42,919 nt of DNA from an uncultured Bacteroides sp. (GTDB taxonomy: Bacteria; Bacteroidota; Bacteroidia; Bacteroidales; Bacteroidaceae), in the NCBI GenBank assembly GCA_944320735.1, contig CALUIQ010000049.1:1-42919 (forward strand), in the 5' to 3' direction. The position numbers and the translations under genes were made by a program. Each line of letters opens with the position of its first letter. Position 1 is the stretch's first letter. Positions 8,614-17,031 of this stretch are shown one piece after another. Below the pieces are notes generated by a model. It saw nothing but the letters and a program-made list of their open reading frames with translations. It ran no database searches and had not been told where the DNA came from.

Positions 8614-10623
8614 ATGGAAACACTGAATCTGATAAAAAACGATCCATGGCTGGAACCCTATGCCGATGCCATCAACGGACGTCACCAACATGCCATCGAC
8701 AAGGAAGCCGAATTGACAAACAAGGGAAAGAAAACTCTGTCCGATTTTGCCACGGGCTACTTGTACTTTGGGCTGCACCGCACTGCCACCGGGTGGGTAT
8801 TCCGCGAGTGGGCGCCCAACGCCACTCAAATTTTCCTTACGGGAACCTTTAACGGTTGGAAAGAAGAAAAGAAATATAGCCTGAAAAAGAAAGCCAATGG
8901 CAATTGGGAACTAAAATTGCCTGCCGATGCCTTGAAGCATGGCGACTTATACAAGCTGAAAGTATACTGGGAAGGTGGATGCGGAGAGCGCATTCCCGCT
9001 TGGGCAACGCGCGTGGTACAAGATGACCAAACCAAAATCTTCAGCGCGCAGGTGTGGGATCCCGCCAAGCCCTACAAAATGAAGAAACGCGCCTTCAAGC
9101 CTTCTACCGACCCGCTGCTGATTTACGAATGCCACATCGGTATGGCCCAACAAGAGGAAAAAGTGGGAACCTACCGGGAATTCCAGGAAAACGTCCTGCC
9201 ACGCATCGTGAAAGACGGATATAACTGCATCCAGATAATGGCCATCCAAGAGCATCCCTACTACGGTAGTTTCGGCTATCACGTGTCGAGCTTCTTTGCT
9301 GCCTCTTCCCGCTTCGGCACACCAGACGAACTGAAAGAGCTCATCGACACGGCTCACGGCATGGGACTGGCGGTCATCATGGACATCGTACACTCACACG
9401 CAGTGAAGAACGAGGTAGAAGGATTGGGCAACTTCGCAGGCGACCCCAACCAGTATTTTTATCCCGGTGACCGGCACGAACATCCGGCGTGGGACTCGCT
9501 TTGCTTTGACTATGGCAAGAACGAAGTGTTGCACTTCCTCCTCTCCAACTGCAAATATTGGTTGGAAGAATACCGTTTCGATGGTTTCCGTTTCGACGGT
9601 GTGACCTCTATGCTCTATTATAGCCACGGACTGGGAGAAGCCTTCTGCAACTACAACGATTATTTCAACGGACACCAGGACGACAACGCCATCTGCTACC
9701 TGACGTTGGCTAACCGCCTGATACACCAAGTCAATCCACGCGCCATCACCATCGCCGAGGAAGTTTCGGGCATGCCAGGACTGGCCGCCAAGTTCGAGGA
9801 CGGAGGCTATGGCTTCGATTACCGCATGGCTATGAACATACCCGACTATTGGATAAAGACCATCAAGGAAAAGATAGACGAGGACTGGAAACCTTCGAGT
9901 ATGTTTTGGGAAGTGACCAACCGACGCAAGGACGAGAAGACCATCTCGTATGCCGAAAGCCACGACCAGGCGCTGGTAGGAGACAAGACCATCATCTTCC
10001 GCCTGATAGACGCCGATATGTATTGGCATATGCAAAAGGGGGACGAAAACTACGTGGTGCGCCGCGGCATCGCCCTGCACAAAATGATACGCCTGCTCAC
10101 GGCCACTACCATCAACGGCGGTTACCTCAACTTTATGGGCAATGAGTTTGGCCACCCCGAATGGATTGACTTCCCGCGTGAGGGTAACGGATGGTCGTGC
10201 AAGTATGCGCGCCGCCAATGGAACCTCGTGGACAACAAGAATCTGGCTTACCACTATTTGGGCGATTTCGACGCCGATATGCTGAAAGTCATCAAGAGCG
10301 TCAAGAATTTCCAGGCCACCAATGTTCAGGAAATATGGCACAACGACGGTGACCAAATCTTGGCCTATATGCGCAAAGACTTGGTGTTCGTGTTCAACTT
10401 CAACCCCAAGCAGTCCTTCACCGACTATGGATTCTTGGTGCCAGCCGGATGCTATGAAGTCATTTTGGACACGGACAACCCCGCCTATGGAGGCAATGGG
10501 TTCAATGACGACAGCGTGAAGCACTTCACCATCCCCGATCCTCTCTATAAGAAAGAGAAAAAGGAATGGATGAAACTCTACGTCCCCGCTCGCACGGCTA
10601 TGGTGCTCAAACGCTGCAAATAA
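8614..10623 (+). CDS. glgB: 1,4-alpha-glucan branching enzyme (eukaryote-like GH13_8 type)
   Basis: GlgB moves alpha-1,4 chains to make alpha-1,6 branches in glycogen. The 669-residue protein has an N-terminal CBM48 domain (about 45-150, with WVFREWAPNA), then the GH13 barrel with DIVHSH (257-262), GFRFDG containing the nucleophile D328, AEEVSGMPG with the acid/base E382, and ESHD with D451. The motif GNEFGHPEWIDFPREGNG is typical of the branching enzymes shared by eukaryotes and Bacteroidetes, so I assign this subtype rather than the E. coli type. It starts 32 bases after the YhcH-family gene and ends before a strong terminator. The upstream cytoplasmic amylase is a likely functional partner. 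Confidence 0.95.
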   Translation: METLNLIKNDPWLEPYADAINGRHQHAIDKEAELTNKGKKTLSDFATGYLYFGLHRTATGWVFREWAPNATQIFLTGTFNGWKEEKKYSLKKKANGNWELKLPADALKHGDLYKLKVYWEGGCGERIPAWATRVVQDDQTKIFSAQVWDPAKPYKMKKRAFKPSTDPLLIYECHIGMAQQEEKVGTYREFQENVLPRIVKDGYNCIQIMAIQEHPYYGSFGYHVSSFFAASSRFGTPDELKELIDTAHGMGLAVIMDIVHSHAVKNEVEGLGNFAGDPNQYFYPGDRHEHPAWDSLCFDYGKNEVLHFLLSNCKYWLEEYRFDGFRFDGVTSMLYYSHGLGEAFCNYNDYFNGHQDDNAICYLTLANRLIHQVNPRAITIAEEVSGMPGLAAKFEDGGYGFDYRMAMNIPDYWIKTIKEKIDEDWKPSSMFWEVTNRRKDEKTISYAESHDQALVGDKTIIFRLIDADMYWHMQKGDENYVVRRGIALHKMIRLLTATTINGGYLNFMGNEFGHPEWIDFPREGNGWSCKYARRQWNLVDNKNLAYHYLGDFDADMLKVIKSVKNFQATNVQEIWHNDGDQILAYMRKDLVFVFNFNPKQSFTDYGFLVPAGCYEVILDTDNPAYGGNGFNDDSVKHFTIPDPLYKKEKKEWMKLYVPARTAMVLKRCK

Positions 10624-10674
10624 GAAGTAAACCAAACTAATGCGTCACTTTTGGGATGATTGATGCAAGATATG

Positions 10675-10715
10675 AAGAGGCTGTCTCAAAACTCACTTGG
10701 GACAGCCTCTTTTTC
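10675..10715 (+). terminator. Rho-independent terminator after glgB
   Basis: An 11-base perfect stem, AAGAGGCTGTC (10675-10685) with GACAGCCTCTT (10701-10711), is followed by a run of T. It lies about 50 bases after the glgB stop. Confidence 0.85.
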
Positions 10716-10754
10716 AAGAAGTGATTTCCGGGCATCATAGGTTACTTGCCCAAG

Positions 10755-10812
10755 TATTATTGGATACTTTGCCATTTAATATTGGATACTTGGGTATTTA
10801 TTATTGGATACT
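10755..10812. repeat. Three direct repeats at an exact 22-base period
   Basis: The word TATTATTGGATACT (second copy TAATATTGGATACT) occurs at 10755-10768, 10777-10790 and 10799-10812. The starts are exactly 22 bases apart. It lies in the gap between the convergent glgB and TPR genes, between two terminators. The regular spacing of about two helical turns suggests a protein-binding array, but there is no adjacent promoter that I can see. Confidence 0.75.
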
Positions 10813-10834
10813 GTAAACGGGAATACTCCAACAT

Positions 10835-10875
10835 AAAAAAGAGGCAACCTTGACATAAACTCAAGATTACCTCTT
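10835..10875 (-). terminator. Terminator after the TPR gene
   Basis: Arms AAGAGGCAACCTTGA (10839-10853) and TCAAGATTACCTCTT (10861-10875) form a stem with two mismatches. Read on the minus strand the stem is followed by six T. It lies 32 bases after the TPR stop codon. Confidence 0.82.
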
Positions 10876-10906
10876 ATAAGAACGAGAAATTTTGTTTTTA
10901 TTCTCT

Positions 10907-11617
10907 TTATTTCAAGCTATTGATATAGTTCAACATCGTATTGGCATTAGCCTTGATTTTCTTCTGAGTGGCATTGGTGTCCGAAAGCAACGGAATCAGC
11001 TTCTCCAAATACTTTTTGGCTTCAGCAAATTCAGCTTTAGCCTTGTCCAAATCAGTCTGCACCAAAGCGGCACCTTGCGTATAATACAAAGAAGAAATAG
11101 CATTCAGGGCATTCAAGTTCTCGGGTTGAATTGTCACTGCCTGCTTGAAAGCAGCTTCGGCCGCATCAGTTTTCTTGGCACGCTGAGCCAAGATACCTTG
11201 GTTCACGTAATAAGTAGCATACATGCTAACCAGTTTCTTGTCACCCGGTACAGCCTCTACGGCAGCTTTCAATGTAGCAACGTATTCATCATTCTTCTTC
11301 AAATCCTTCAATGCGCCAGCTTTTCCGATGTATGCGTTGGTCAGGTTGTACTTCTTCTGGATGGCGATGTCGAAATACTTCACAGCGTCTTCCGACTTCT
11401 TTATCTTATCAGCGCAAAGACCGCAATTGAATGCGATGACAGAGTCCTGATTGTTAGTCTGGTTCAGATAAGAACTAAAGTTGTTGTAAGCGGTCTGGTA
11501 ATCCTTGGCTTCCAAAGCCGCAATTCCATCGTTTCTCAACTTACCCAAGTCTGCTTCCTGAGCGAAAAAGTTAGTGGCTGCACAACAAAGTGCAAGAGAT
11601 AAAATCAATTTTTTCAT
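10907..11617 (-). CDS. Secreted tetratricopeptide-repeat protein
   Basis: The 236-residue protein starts with a signal peptide (MKKLILSLALCCAATNFFAQ) and then has several degenerate TPR helices, for example DGIAALEAKDYQTAYNNFSSY, with EDAVKYFDIAIQKK and EAAFKQAVTIQPENLNALNA as the clearest repeats. The C-terminus is a long charged helix region rich in Ala and Lys. It is expected in the periplasm or attached to the outer membrane as a protein-binding scaffold. The partner is not known. It is a single-gene unit with its own promoter and terminator. Confidence 0.88.
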   Translation of the reverse strand: MKKLILSLALCCAATNFFAQEADLGKLRNDGIAALEAKDYQTAYNNFSSYLNQTNNQDSVIAFNCGLCADKIKKSEDAVKYFDIAIQKKYNLTNAYIGKAGALKDLKKNDEYVATLKAAVEAVPGDKKLVSMYATYYVNQGILAQRAKKTDAAEAAFKQAVTIQPENLNALNAISSLYYTQGAALVQTDLDKAKAEFAEAKKYLEKLIPLLSDTNATQKKIKANANTMLNYINSLK

Positions 11618-11645
11618 ATTGCTTTAATGTTTTTAAAAATATTCC

Positions 11646-11677
11646 CAAAAATAATGGTCTGTTCTCTAAGTAGCAAA
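11646..11677 (-). promoter_or_regulatory. Promoter for the TPR gene
   Basis: On the minus strand, TTTG (11674-11677) is followed after 20 bases by TATTTTTG (11646-11653). This is a full match to the Bacteroides consensus. Confidence 0.78.
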
Positions 11678-11740
11678 CCATTTTTACTTTTTTTGAACTT
11701 CACCACTAAAATGTAACATGTATTAGCGGTTTGACACCTA

Positions 11741-11774
11741 AAAAACTCCGGTTATCTTCACAGACCACCGGAGT
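11741..11774 (-). terminator. Terminator of the serC-serA-DUF1015 operon
   Basis: A perfect 8-base stem ACTCCGGT (11745-11752) with ACCGGAGT (11767-11774) is followed on the minus strand by a T run. It lies about 35 bases beyond the DUF1015 stop codon. Confidence 0.85.
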
Positions 11775-11809
11775 CAAATCAATTGTATAAATACAAAGTT
11801 AGCATAATG

Positions 11810-13057
11810 TCAATCCAATTTATGAATGACCAAGCCCGAGCGGAGTTTCGGCTCGAACCAAGTCGTCTTGGGTGGCATGATGTTGCCCGTGTCCGCAATG
11901 TCCATCAGCTGTTTCATACTGACGGGATAGAGTGCCAGAGCTACTTTCATCTCGCCGCTATCTACCCGGCGTTTCAACTCGCCTAGGCCACGGATGCCTC
12001 CCACGAAGTCGATGCGCTTGTCCGAACGCAGGTCTTTGATGCCCAATATCTCATCCAAAATCAGATTAGAAGAGATAGTCACGTCCAGCACGCCGATGGG
12101 ATCAGCATCGTCATACGTGCCCGCCTTGGCCGTCAAGCTATACCAACGTCCGTCCAAGTAGAGGGAGAAATTGTGCAGGCGAGCAGGTTTGTAAATCTCC
12201 GTGCCTTTGTCTTCCACGTCGAAATGACGAGCCATGGCTTCCAAGAATTGGGCGGGAGTCAATCCGTTGAGGTCTTTCACTACCCGGTTGTAATCGATGA
12301 TGGTCAACTGGTTGGCGGGGAAGCATACAGCCATGAAGTAATTGTACTCCTCGTCACCCCGATGCTTGGGGTTCTGCTTCGCCTTCTCGGCACCCACCAG
12401 AGCCGCGGCGGCACTCCGGTGATGTCCGTCGGCAATATAGAGTGCAGGCATTTTGGCAAATTCACGAGTTACCAACGCAATGTCTTCCGGTTGGTCGACA
12501 ATCCAAAATGTATGTCCGAATCCGTCACCGGGCGCAATAAAGTCATACACGGGCGTTTGAGCCGTATAACGGGCTATCAAGGCATCGAGCGTCTTGTTGT
12601 CGGGGTAGGCGAAGAACACCGGCTCGATGTTGGCGTTGCACACGCGCACATGCTTCATACGGTCTTCCTCCTTGTCGCGGCGAGTCAATTCGTGCTTCTT
12701 GATGACACCGTTCATATAGTCGGGCACATAAGCACCTACCACCAATCCGTACTGCGTCTTGCCGTTCATCGTCTGCGCATAGATGTAGTAGCACTCCTCT
12801 TTGTCCTGCACCAGCCAACCTTTTTCCTGGAACTTTTGGAAATTCTCGGCAGCTTTCTGATAGACGCGCGGGTCGTGCTCGTCGGTTCCTACGGGAAAGT
12901 CTATTTCCGGCTTGATGATGTGGTAGAGGGACATCTCATTGCCCTCTGCCTCGGCACGCGCCTCCTCAGAATTCAGCACATCATACGGGCGGGAAACGAC
13001 TTTCTCCACCAAGTCTTGTGGCGGACGTAAGCCTCTAAATGGTTTAATTGTTGCCAT
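11810..13057 (-). CDS. DUF1015 family protein in the serine operon
   Basis: This 415-residue soluble protein belongs to DUF1015 (COG4198). Conserved blocks are FRGLRP (7-12), SRPYDV (22-27), KHELTRRDKEEDR (121-133) and IADGHHRSAAAAL (208-220). The last resembles the DGHHR motif of ParB/sulfiredoxin-like enzymes. I start at MATIKPF (13055-13057), 8 bases after the serA stop; an in-frame ATG overlapping that stop (13067-13069) is an alternative. It is the third gene of serC-serA-DUF1015, an order common in Bacteroidetes, so it probably acts in serine metabolism. The reaction is not established; a kinase-like role on serine is a hypothesis only. Confidence 0.9.
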   Translation of the reverse strand: MATIKPFRGLRPPQDLVEKVVSRPYDVLNSEEARAEAEGNEMSLYHIIKPEIDFPVGTDEHDPRVYQKAAENFQKFQEKGWLVQDKEECYYIYAQTMNGKTQYGLVVGAYVPDYMNGVIKKHELTRRDKEEDRMKHVRVCNANIEPVFFAYPDNKTLDALIARYTAQTPVYDFIAPGDGFGHTFWIVDQPEDIALVTREFAKMPALYIADGHHRSAAAALVGAEKAKQNPKHRGDEEYNYFMAVCFPANQLTIIDYNRVVKDLNGLTPAQFLEAMARHFDVEDKGTEIYKPARLHNFSLYLDGRWYSLTAKAGTYDDADPIGVLDVTISSNLILDEILGIKDLRSDKRIDFVGGIRGLGELKRRVDSGEMKVALALYPVSMKQLMDIADTGNIMPPKTTWFEPKLRSGLVIHKLD

Positions 13058-13065
13058 TTTATAAA

Positions 13066-13989
13066 TCATTTTTTGTTCACACGGAATTTCTCGCACCCAT
13101 CCTTCAGGAAGCCCACAATCTGCTTGGCGGCAGCTATGCCGGCGTTGATGTTGGCTTCGGCGGTTTGCGCACCCATCTTCTTCGGCGTGGAGAAATAACG
13201 GCCGGGGAACTTGGAGGCGAATGTCTCGTTGGCGGCTGGCATAATGTCCGTCATATACTTCAAGTCCGTGCGCTCTTCCATCAACTCAATCAGCTCCGTT
13301 TCGTTGATGACCTCCTTGCGGGCGGTGTTCACCAGCAAACCACCCTTTGGCATCCGCGACACCAAAGCGCGGCCAATGGAGTTCTTGGTCTCGGCGGTGG
13401 CGGGGATGTGGAGCGAAACGACATCGCACGTAGCGTACAGTTCCTCGGCACTATCCACGGCCTTCACGCCATCGGCTTCAATGGCTTCCTTGGGGCAGAA
13501 AGCATCATAGGCATAGATGTCCATTCCGAAGCCCTTGGCAATGCGCGCCACGTTGCGTCCTACGTTACCAAATGCGTGGATACCCAACTTCTTGCCTTTC
13601 AGCTCCGTGCCCGAAGTGCCGTTATACATATTACGCACGGCCATCACCATCAGCCCGAAAGCCAATTCGGCCACAGCGTTGGAGTTTTGTCCGGGCGTAT
13701 TCATCACGCATACACCGTGAGCCGTGGCGGCTTCCAGGTCTACGTTGTCATAACCCGCACCGGCACGCACGACAATCTTCAGTTGCTTGGCCGCATCCAG
13801 CACCTCGGCGTCTATCACATCGCTACGGATGATGAGGGCATCGGCATCGGCCACAGCCTCCAGCAATTTGGCTTTCTCGCCATATGTCTCCAGCAAGGCA
13901 AGTTCGTAACCTGCCGCTTCTATCTCTTTACGAATGCCGTCCACCGCCACTTTGGCGAACGGCTTATCGGTTGCTACTAATATTTTCAT
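13066..13989 (-). CDS. serA: D-3-phosphoglycerate dehydrogenase, short lysine type
   Basis: SerA oxidises 3-phosphoglycerate to 3-phosphohydroxypyruvate with NAD, the first step of serine synthesis. The 307-residue protein has the NAD-binding Rossmann segment GIHAFGNVGR (136-145), catalytic R224 in NTARKEV and E254. The usual catalytic histidine is replaced by lysine: STPKKMGAQT with K270. There is no C-terminal ACT domain, so feedback inhibition by serine through that domain is not expected. This short lysine form matches what is described for Bacteroides and for Entamoeba histolytica. It lies downstream of serC, separated by the mobile-looking element at 14005-14316. Confidence 0.95.
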   Translation of the reverse strand: MKILVATDKPFAKVAVDGIRKEIEAAGYELALLETYGEKAKLLEAVADADALIIRSDVIDAEVLDAAKQLKIVVRAGAGYDNVDLEAATAHGVCVMNTPGQNSNAVAELAFGLMVMAVRNMYNGTSGTELKGKKLGIHAFGNVGRNVARIAKGFGMDIYAYDAFCPKEAIEADGVKAVDSAEELYATCDVVSLHIPATAETKNSIGRALVSRMPKGGLLVNTARKEVINETELIELMEERTDLKYMTDIMPAANETFASKFPGRYFSTPKKMGAQTAEANINAGIAAAKQIVGFLKDGCEKFRVNKK

Positions 13990-14004
13990 AATTTGATTTA
14001 TTAG

Positions 14005-14316
14005 TTAAATGATAATTTATCTGTTAAATTAAGAATGAAGAATGATGAATGAAGAATTAGTTTAGTGAAGAAGGTTGCAAAACTCTCCTCCTTCCGGAAG
14101 GAGGAGTCCCCGTAGGGGGAGGTGGTAGGAGAAGCATACCGCGTAAGCGACTCCTATTTATTATTATATGAATAGGTCGAACCATTCTTTTCCTACCACC
14201 CCGCCCGTTGGGCACCCCTCCTTCCGGAAGGAGGGGAGTTGATTACTAAAATTCTTAGTTCTTCATTCTTAATTCCTCATTAAAGTGCGCTTGCGCACAC
14301 ATAAATTCCCATTTAA
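14005..14316 (-). mobile_element. Composite palindromic element between serC and serA (copy A)
   Basis: The end nearest serA reads TTAAATGATAATTTATCTG (14005-14023). The far end, read on the minus strand, is TTAAATGGGAATTTATGTGTG (14296-14316). Inside is a second inverted repeat of GAATGAAGAATT-like words (about 14028-14060 and 14246-14279), and inside that a third, with arms CTCCTCCTTCCGGAAGGAGG near 14085 and CCCCTCCTTCCGGAAGGAGG near 14215. The far end supplies the TAA stop codon of serC (14313-14315). It encodes no protein. The ends match three other elements in the window. I call it mobile from shared ends, not from an observed insertion. Confidence 0.65.
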
Positions 14317-15383
14317 TGAAGTTTCTCAAACTCCTGCATACAGTCTATCAGCGCTTTTACGCTCTCAACGGGCAAGGCGTTGTAGCACGACGCACGGAAG
14401 CCGCCTACCGAGCGGTGTCCCTTGATGCCTACCATACCACGCTCTGTCGCAAAATTCAGGAAATCAGCCTCCAACTCCTTGTATTCGGGAGCCATAACAA
14501 AGCAAATGTTCATACGCGAGCGATCTTCCTTCTCCGTCACCGTACCTACAAACAGCTTGTTGCGGTCAATCTCGGAGTAGAGCATATCGGCACGCTCGAT
14601 GGCGCGGCGCTCCATCTCCGTCACACCGCCTTGTGCCTTAATCCAGCGCAGGGTTTGCAGGGCAGCATAGATGGGCACAACGGGAGGCGTGTTGAACATC
14701 GAACCACCGTCAATGTGCGTCTGATAGTTGAGCATCGTTGGGATATAGCGCGAAACCTTGCCTACAGCATCGTTCTTCACGATGACGAAAGTCACACCGG
14801 CGGGAGCCAAGTTCTTCTGAGCGCCACCATATATACATATATATTTAGAAACATCTACCGGACGAGAGAAAATGTCCGATGACATATCGCCCACCAAAGG
14901 CACATTGACATCGGGATCCGTCCGCAATTCCGTTCCGAAGATGGTGTTGTTGGTCGTAATGTGCAGATAGTCCACGTCAGCGGGCACGGTGTAATTCTTC
15001 GGGATGAACGAATAGTTGGCATCGGCGGAAGAAGCCACCTCTACCACTTCGCCAAATCCCTTGGCTTCTTTCATGGCTTTCTTGGCCCACGTACCGGTAT
15101 TGAGGTAAGCGGCTTTCTTTTCGAGGAAATTATAGGGAACCATACAGAACTCCATACTGGCGCCACCACCCAGGAACAAGACCGAATATCCGTCAGGGAT
15201 ATTGAGTAATTCCTTGAACAAAGCTACGGCTTCGTCCACTACGGGTTTGAAGTCTTTGGCACGATGGCTTATTTCCATCAGAGACAAGCCGGAACCATTG
15301 AAATCGAGAATGGCCTTCGCTGTATTTTCAATCACTTCACGTGGAAGAATAGAAGGTCCTGCATTGAAATTGTGCTTTTTCAT
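14313..15383 (-). CDS. serC: Phosphoserine aminotransferase
   Basis: SerC converts 3-phosphohydroxypyruvate and glutamate to O-phosphoserine and 2-oxoglutarate using PLP. The 356-residue protein begins [14 protein letters not shown], a typical SerC start; the longer open frame to 15464 would cover the promoter. The PLP lysine is in [12 protein letters not shown]. Other family marks are [34 protein letters not shown] and, near the end, [11 protein letters not shown]. It is the first gene of the serine operon. Its stop codon sits inside the terminal repeat of the element that separates it from serA. Confidence 0.96.
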   Translation of the reverse strand: MKKHNFNAGPSILPREVIENTAKAILDFNGSGLSLMEISHRAKDFKPVVDEAVALFKELLNIPDGYSVLFLGGGASMEFCMVPYNFLEKKAAYLNTGTWAKKAMKEAKGFGEVVEVASSADANYSFIPKNYTVPADVDYLHITTNNTIFGTELRTDPDVNVPLVGDMSSDIFSRPVDVSKYICIYGGAQKNLAPAGVTFVIVKNDAVGKVSRYIPTMLNYQTHIDGGSMFNTPPVVPIYAALQTLRWIKAQGGVTEMERRAIERADMLYSEIDRNKLFVGTVTEKEDRSRMNICFVMAPEYKELEADFLNFATERGMVGIKGHRSVGGFRASCYNALPVESVKALIDCMQEFEKLH

Positions 15384-15434
15384 TTGTAAATATGTTTTCG
15401 TTAGACAATGAGTTATTTCCGTCTTTAGACAAGG

Positions 15435-15465
15435 CGAAAATAATGATTTATTTCCGTAAATCAAA
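15435..15465 (-). promoter_or_regulatory. Promoter for the serC operon
   Basis: On the minus strand, TTTG (15462-15465) is followed after 19 bases by TATTTTCG (15435-15442), which has one mismatch to TAnnTTTG. The rest of the 282-base gap up to 15665 shows no further gene or clear structure. Confidence 0.6.
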
Positions 15466-15665
15466 TCTTTTGCTACAAAATTTCCTATTTTTACTGCAAA
15501 TGCTTACTATTTTTCGCTTTCAGGCAAAACGGAACCACATTTTTGTAACATAGACTTAGCAAACAGGACTAACAAGCAATATCAAAATGAAAGAAGCAGA
15601 TCGCACAATCAATCTATCCTTAGTATTGTTCACGAACAAAATGTAAGCAGCCACCTCCTTTACAT

Positions 15666-16979
15666 TCATTTTGCCTCTTCCACCAACGTCTTAATCCCCT
15701 TTATCTTCTCTCCTTGCACCAATGACAAAAGTTGGCGAACTTTACCACGCTTCACCGCTACAAAAACGTTGTGTTCCTTTACATCAATACGTCCGATGTC
15801 CTCGCCCGACAATCCGCCCTTCTTGCACAAGAAGCCCACAATGTCCACCTTGTTCAACTTGTCCTTCTTACCTTTTCCTATATAGAGGGTCACCCAACGG
15901 GGTTTTATGGGCTTGGGTGTTTCCTCCGGCAATGAAAACTCGAGGGTGTCAGAAGGCAAATAGGCGGGAAGTTGCTCTTCGGGATGGAGTATCAGATACG
16001 AAGTTCCCGAAGCGTTCCATCGGGCGGTACGTCCGTTGCGATGAGTGAAAGCCTCTTCGTTGACGGGCAGATGATAGTGCACCACGTGGTCGATGCCTGG
16101 TATGTCCAGCCCGCGCGAAGCCAGGTCGGTGGACACCAGCACGGGGCAACTCCCATTGCGGAATTTATACAGGGCACGCTCCCTGTCAAGCTGCTCCATG
16201 CCTCCGTGGAAAGCATCGCAAGGAAACTTGCGGGACTTCAGGTAATCCACTACTCGCTCCACACTTTCTCGGTAATTCACAAACACCAACGTACTGCCCT
16301 CGCCCAACGTGCAAAGCAGGCGATAGAGCGTATCGAGCTTGTCCTTCTCCAGCGAATGAACCACACGCAAATCCAACCGCTCCGACAAATCTCCTTCACC
16401 GAGGAAATCGAGCTTCTTCAGATGCTCCATCTCGACAAACAAGGGTATCTCTTCGATATCCGTTGCGGAAAGGAGAACTCGGCGGGACAAAGCAGGCAAC
16501 TCCGCGAGGACTTGCGCCATCTCTTCCTGAAAGCCAAACTCCAAGCACTTGTCGAACTCATCAATGACGAGTGTGCGAATCGCCTTTACCTCAAAATTCT
16601 CTTTCCGCAGATGGTCGTTCATACGTCCGGGCGTGCCGACTATCACTTGGGGTTTCAAGCTACGCATCACGCGGTGTTCGTCCATGGCAGGACGCCCGCC
16701 ATAACAACTCATCACGCGCAACGGCGTATTCATAGCCTTGAACACGCCCTCTATCTGCAACGCCAATTCGCGCGAAGGCACCAACACCACGGCTTGCGGC
16801 GCGTCCACTTCCGGCGAAAGGCTTTGCACCAGCGGCAAGAGGAAAGCCAGTGTCTTTCCCGACCCGGTGGGCGAAAGCACCACCAAATTCCTGTTCTCGG
16901 CATACGCCTTTCCTACAGCTTCCTGCATAGGGTTGAGCCGTTCTATTTTCAAGTTTGCAAGTATAGTGGTTGTATCCAT
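15666..16979 (-). CDS. dbpA: DEAD-box RNA helicase, DbpA-like
   Basis: The 437-residue protein has the Q motif (NPMQ), motif I SPTGSGKT, motif Ia PSRELALQ, motif Ib TPGR, motif II DEFD in place of the common DEAD, motif III SAT and motif VI HRNGRTAR. The C-terminal part (about residues 360-430, WVTLYIGKGKKDKLNKVDIV) matches the DbpA RNA-binding domain, which in E. coli binds hairpin 92 of 23S rRNA. It is therefore probably a ribosome-assembly helicase in the cytoplasm. The DEFD variant keeps both acidic residues, so ATPase activity is expected. Confidence 0.92.
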   Translation of the reverse strand: MDTTTILANLKIERLNPMQEAVGKAYAENRNLVVLSPTGSGKTLAFLLPLVQSLSPEVDAPQAVVLVPSRELALQIEGVFKAMNTPLRVMSCYGGRPAMDEHRVMRSLKPQVIVGTPGRMNDHLRKENFEVKAIRTLVIDEFDKCLEFGFQEEMAQVLAELPALSRRVLLSATDIEEIPLFVEMEHLKKLDFLGEGDLSERLDLRVVHSLEKDKLDTLYRLLCTLGEGSTLVFVNYRESVERVVDYLKSRKFPCDAFHGGMEQLDRERALYKFRNGSCPVLVSTDLASRGLDIPGIDHVVHYHLPVNEEAFTHRNGRTARWNASGTSYLILHPEEQLPAYLPSDTLEFSLPEETPKPIKPRWVTLYIGKGKKDKLNKVDIVGFLCKKGGLSGEDIGRIDVKEHNVFVAVKRGKVRQLLSLVQGEKIKGIKTLVEEAK

Positions 16980-17003
16980 TGTATATTATCCTATTTATTT
17001 ATG

Positions 17004-17011
17004 CAAACATA
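17004..17011 (-). promoter_or_regulatory. -7 box for dbpA
   Basis: On the minus strand the sequence reads TATGTTTG, 24 bases before the dbpA start. The -33 region is poor, so confidence is moderate. Confidence 0.55.
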
Positions 17012-17031
17012 CGGATTTTGCGAAAAAATGG

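Noticed and set aside
9394-10635. 413-codon open frame opposite glgB
   Set aside because: It is antisense to conserved GH13 motifs, with no promoter or family features.
10755-10812. Plasmid or phage replication iterons
   Set aside because: No replication initiator gene is nearby and the context is chromosomal.
15587-15646. Short plus-strand peptide frame between dbpA and serC
   Set aside because: Only about 18 codons, with no promoter, conservation evidence or partner.
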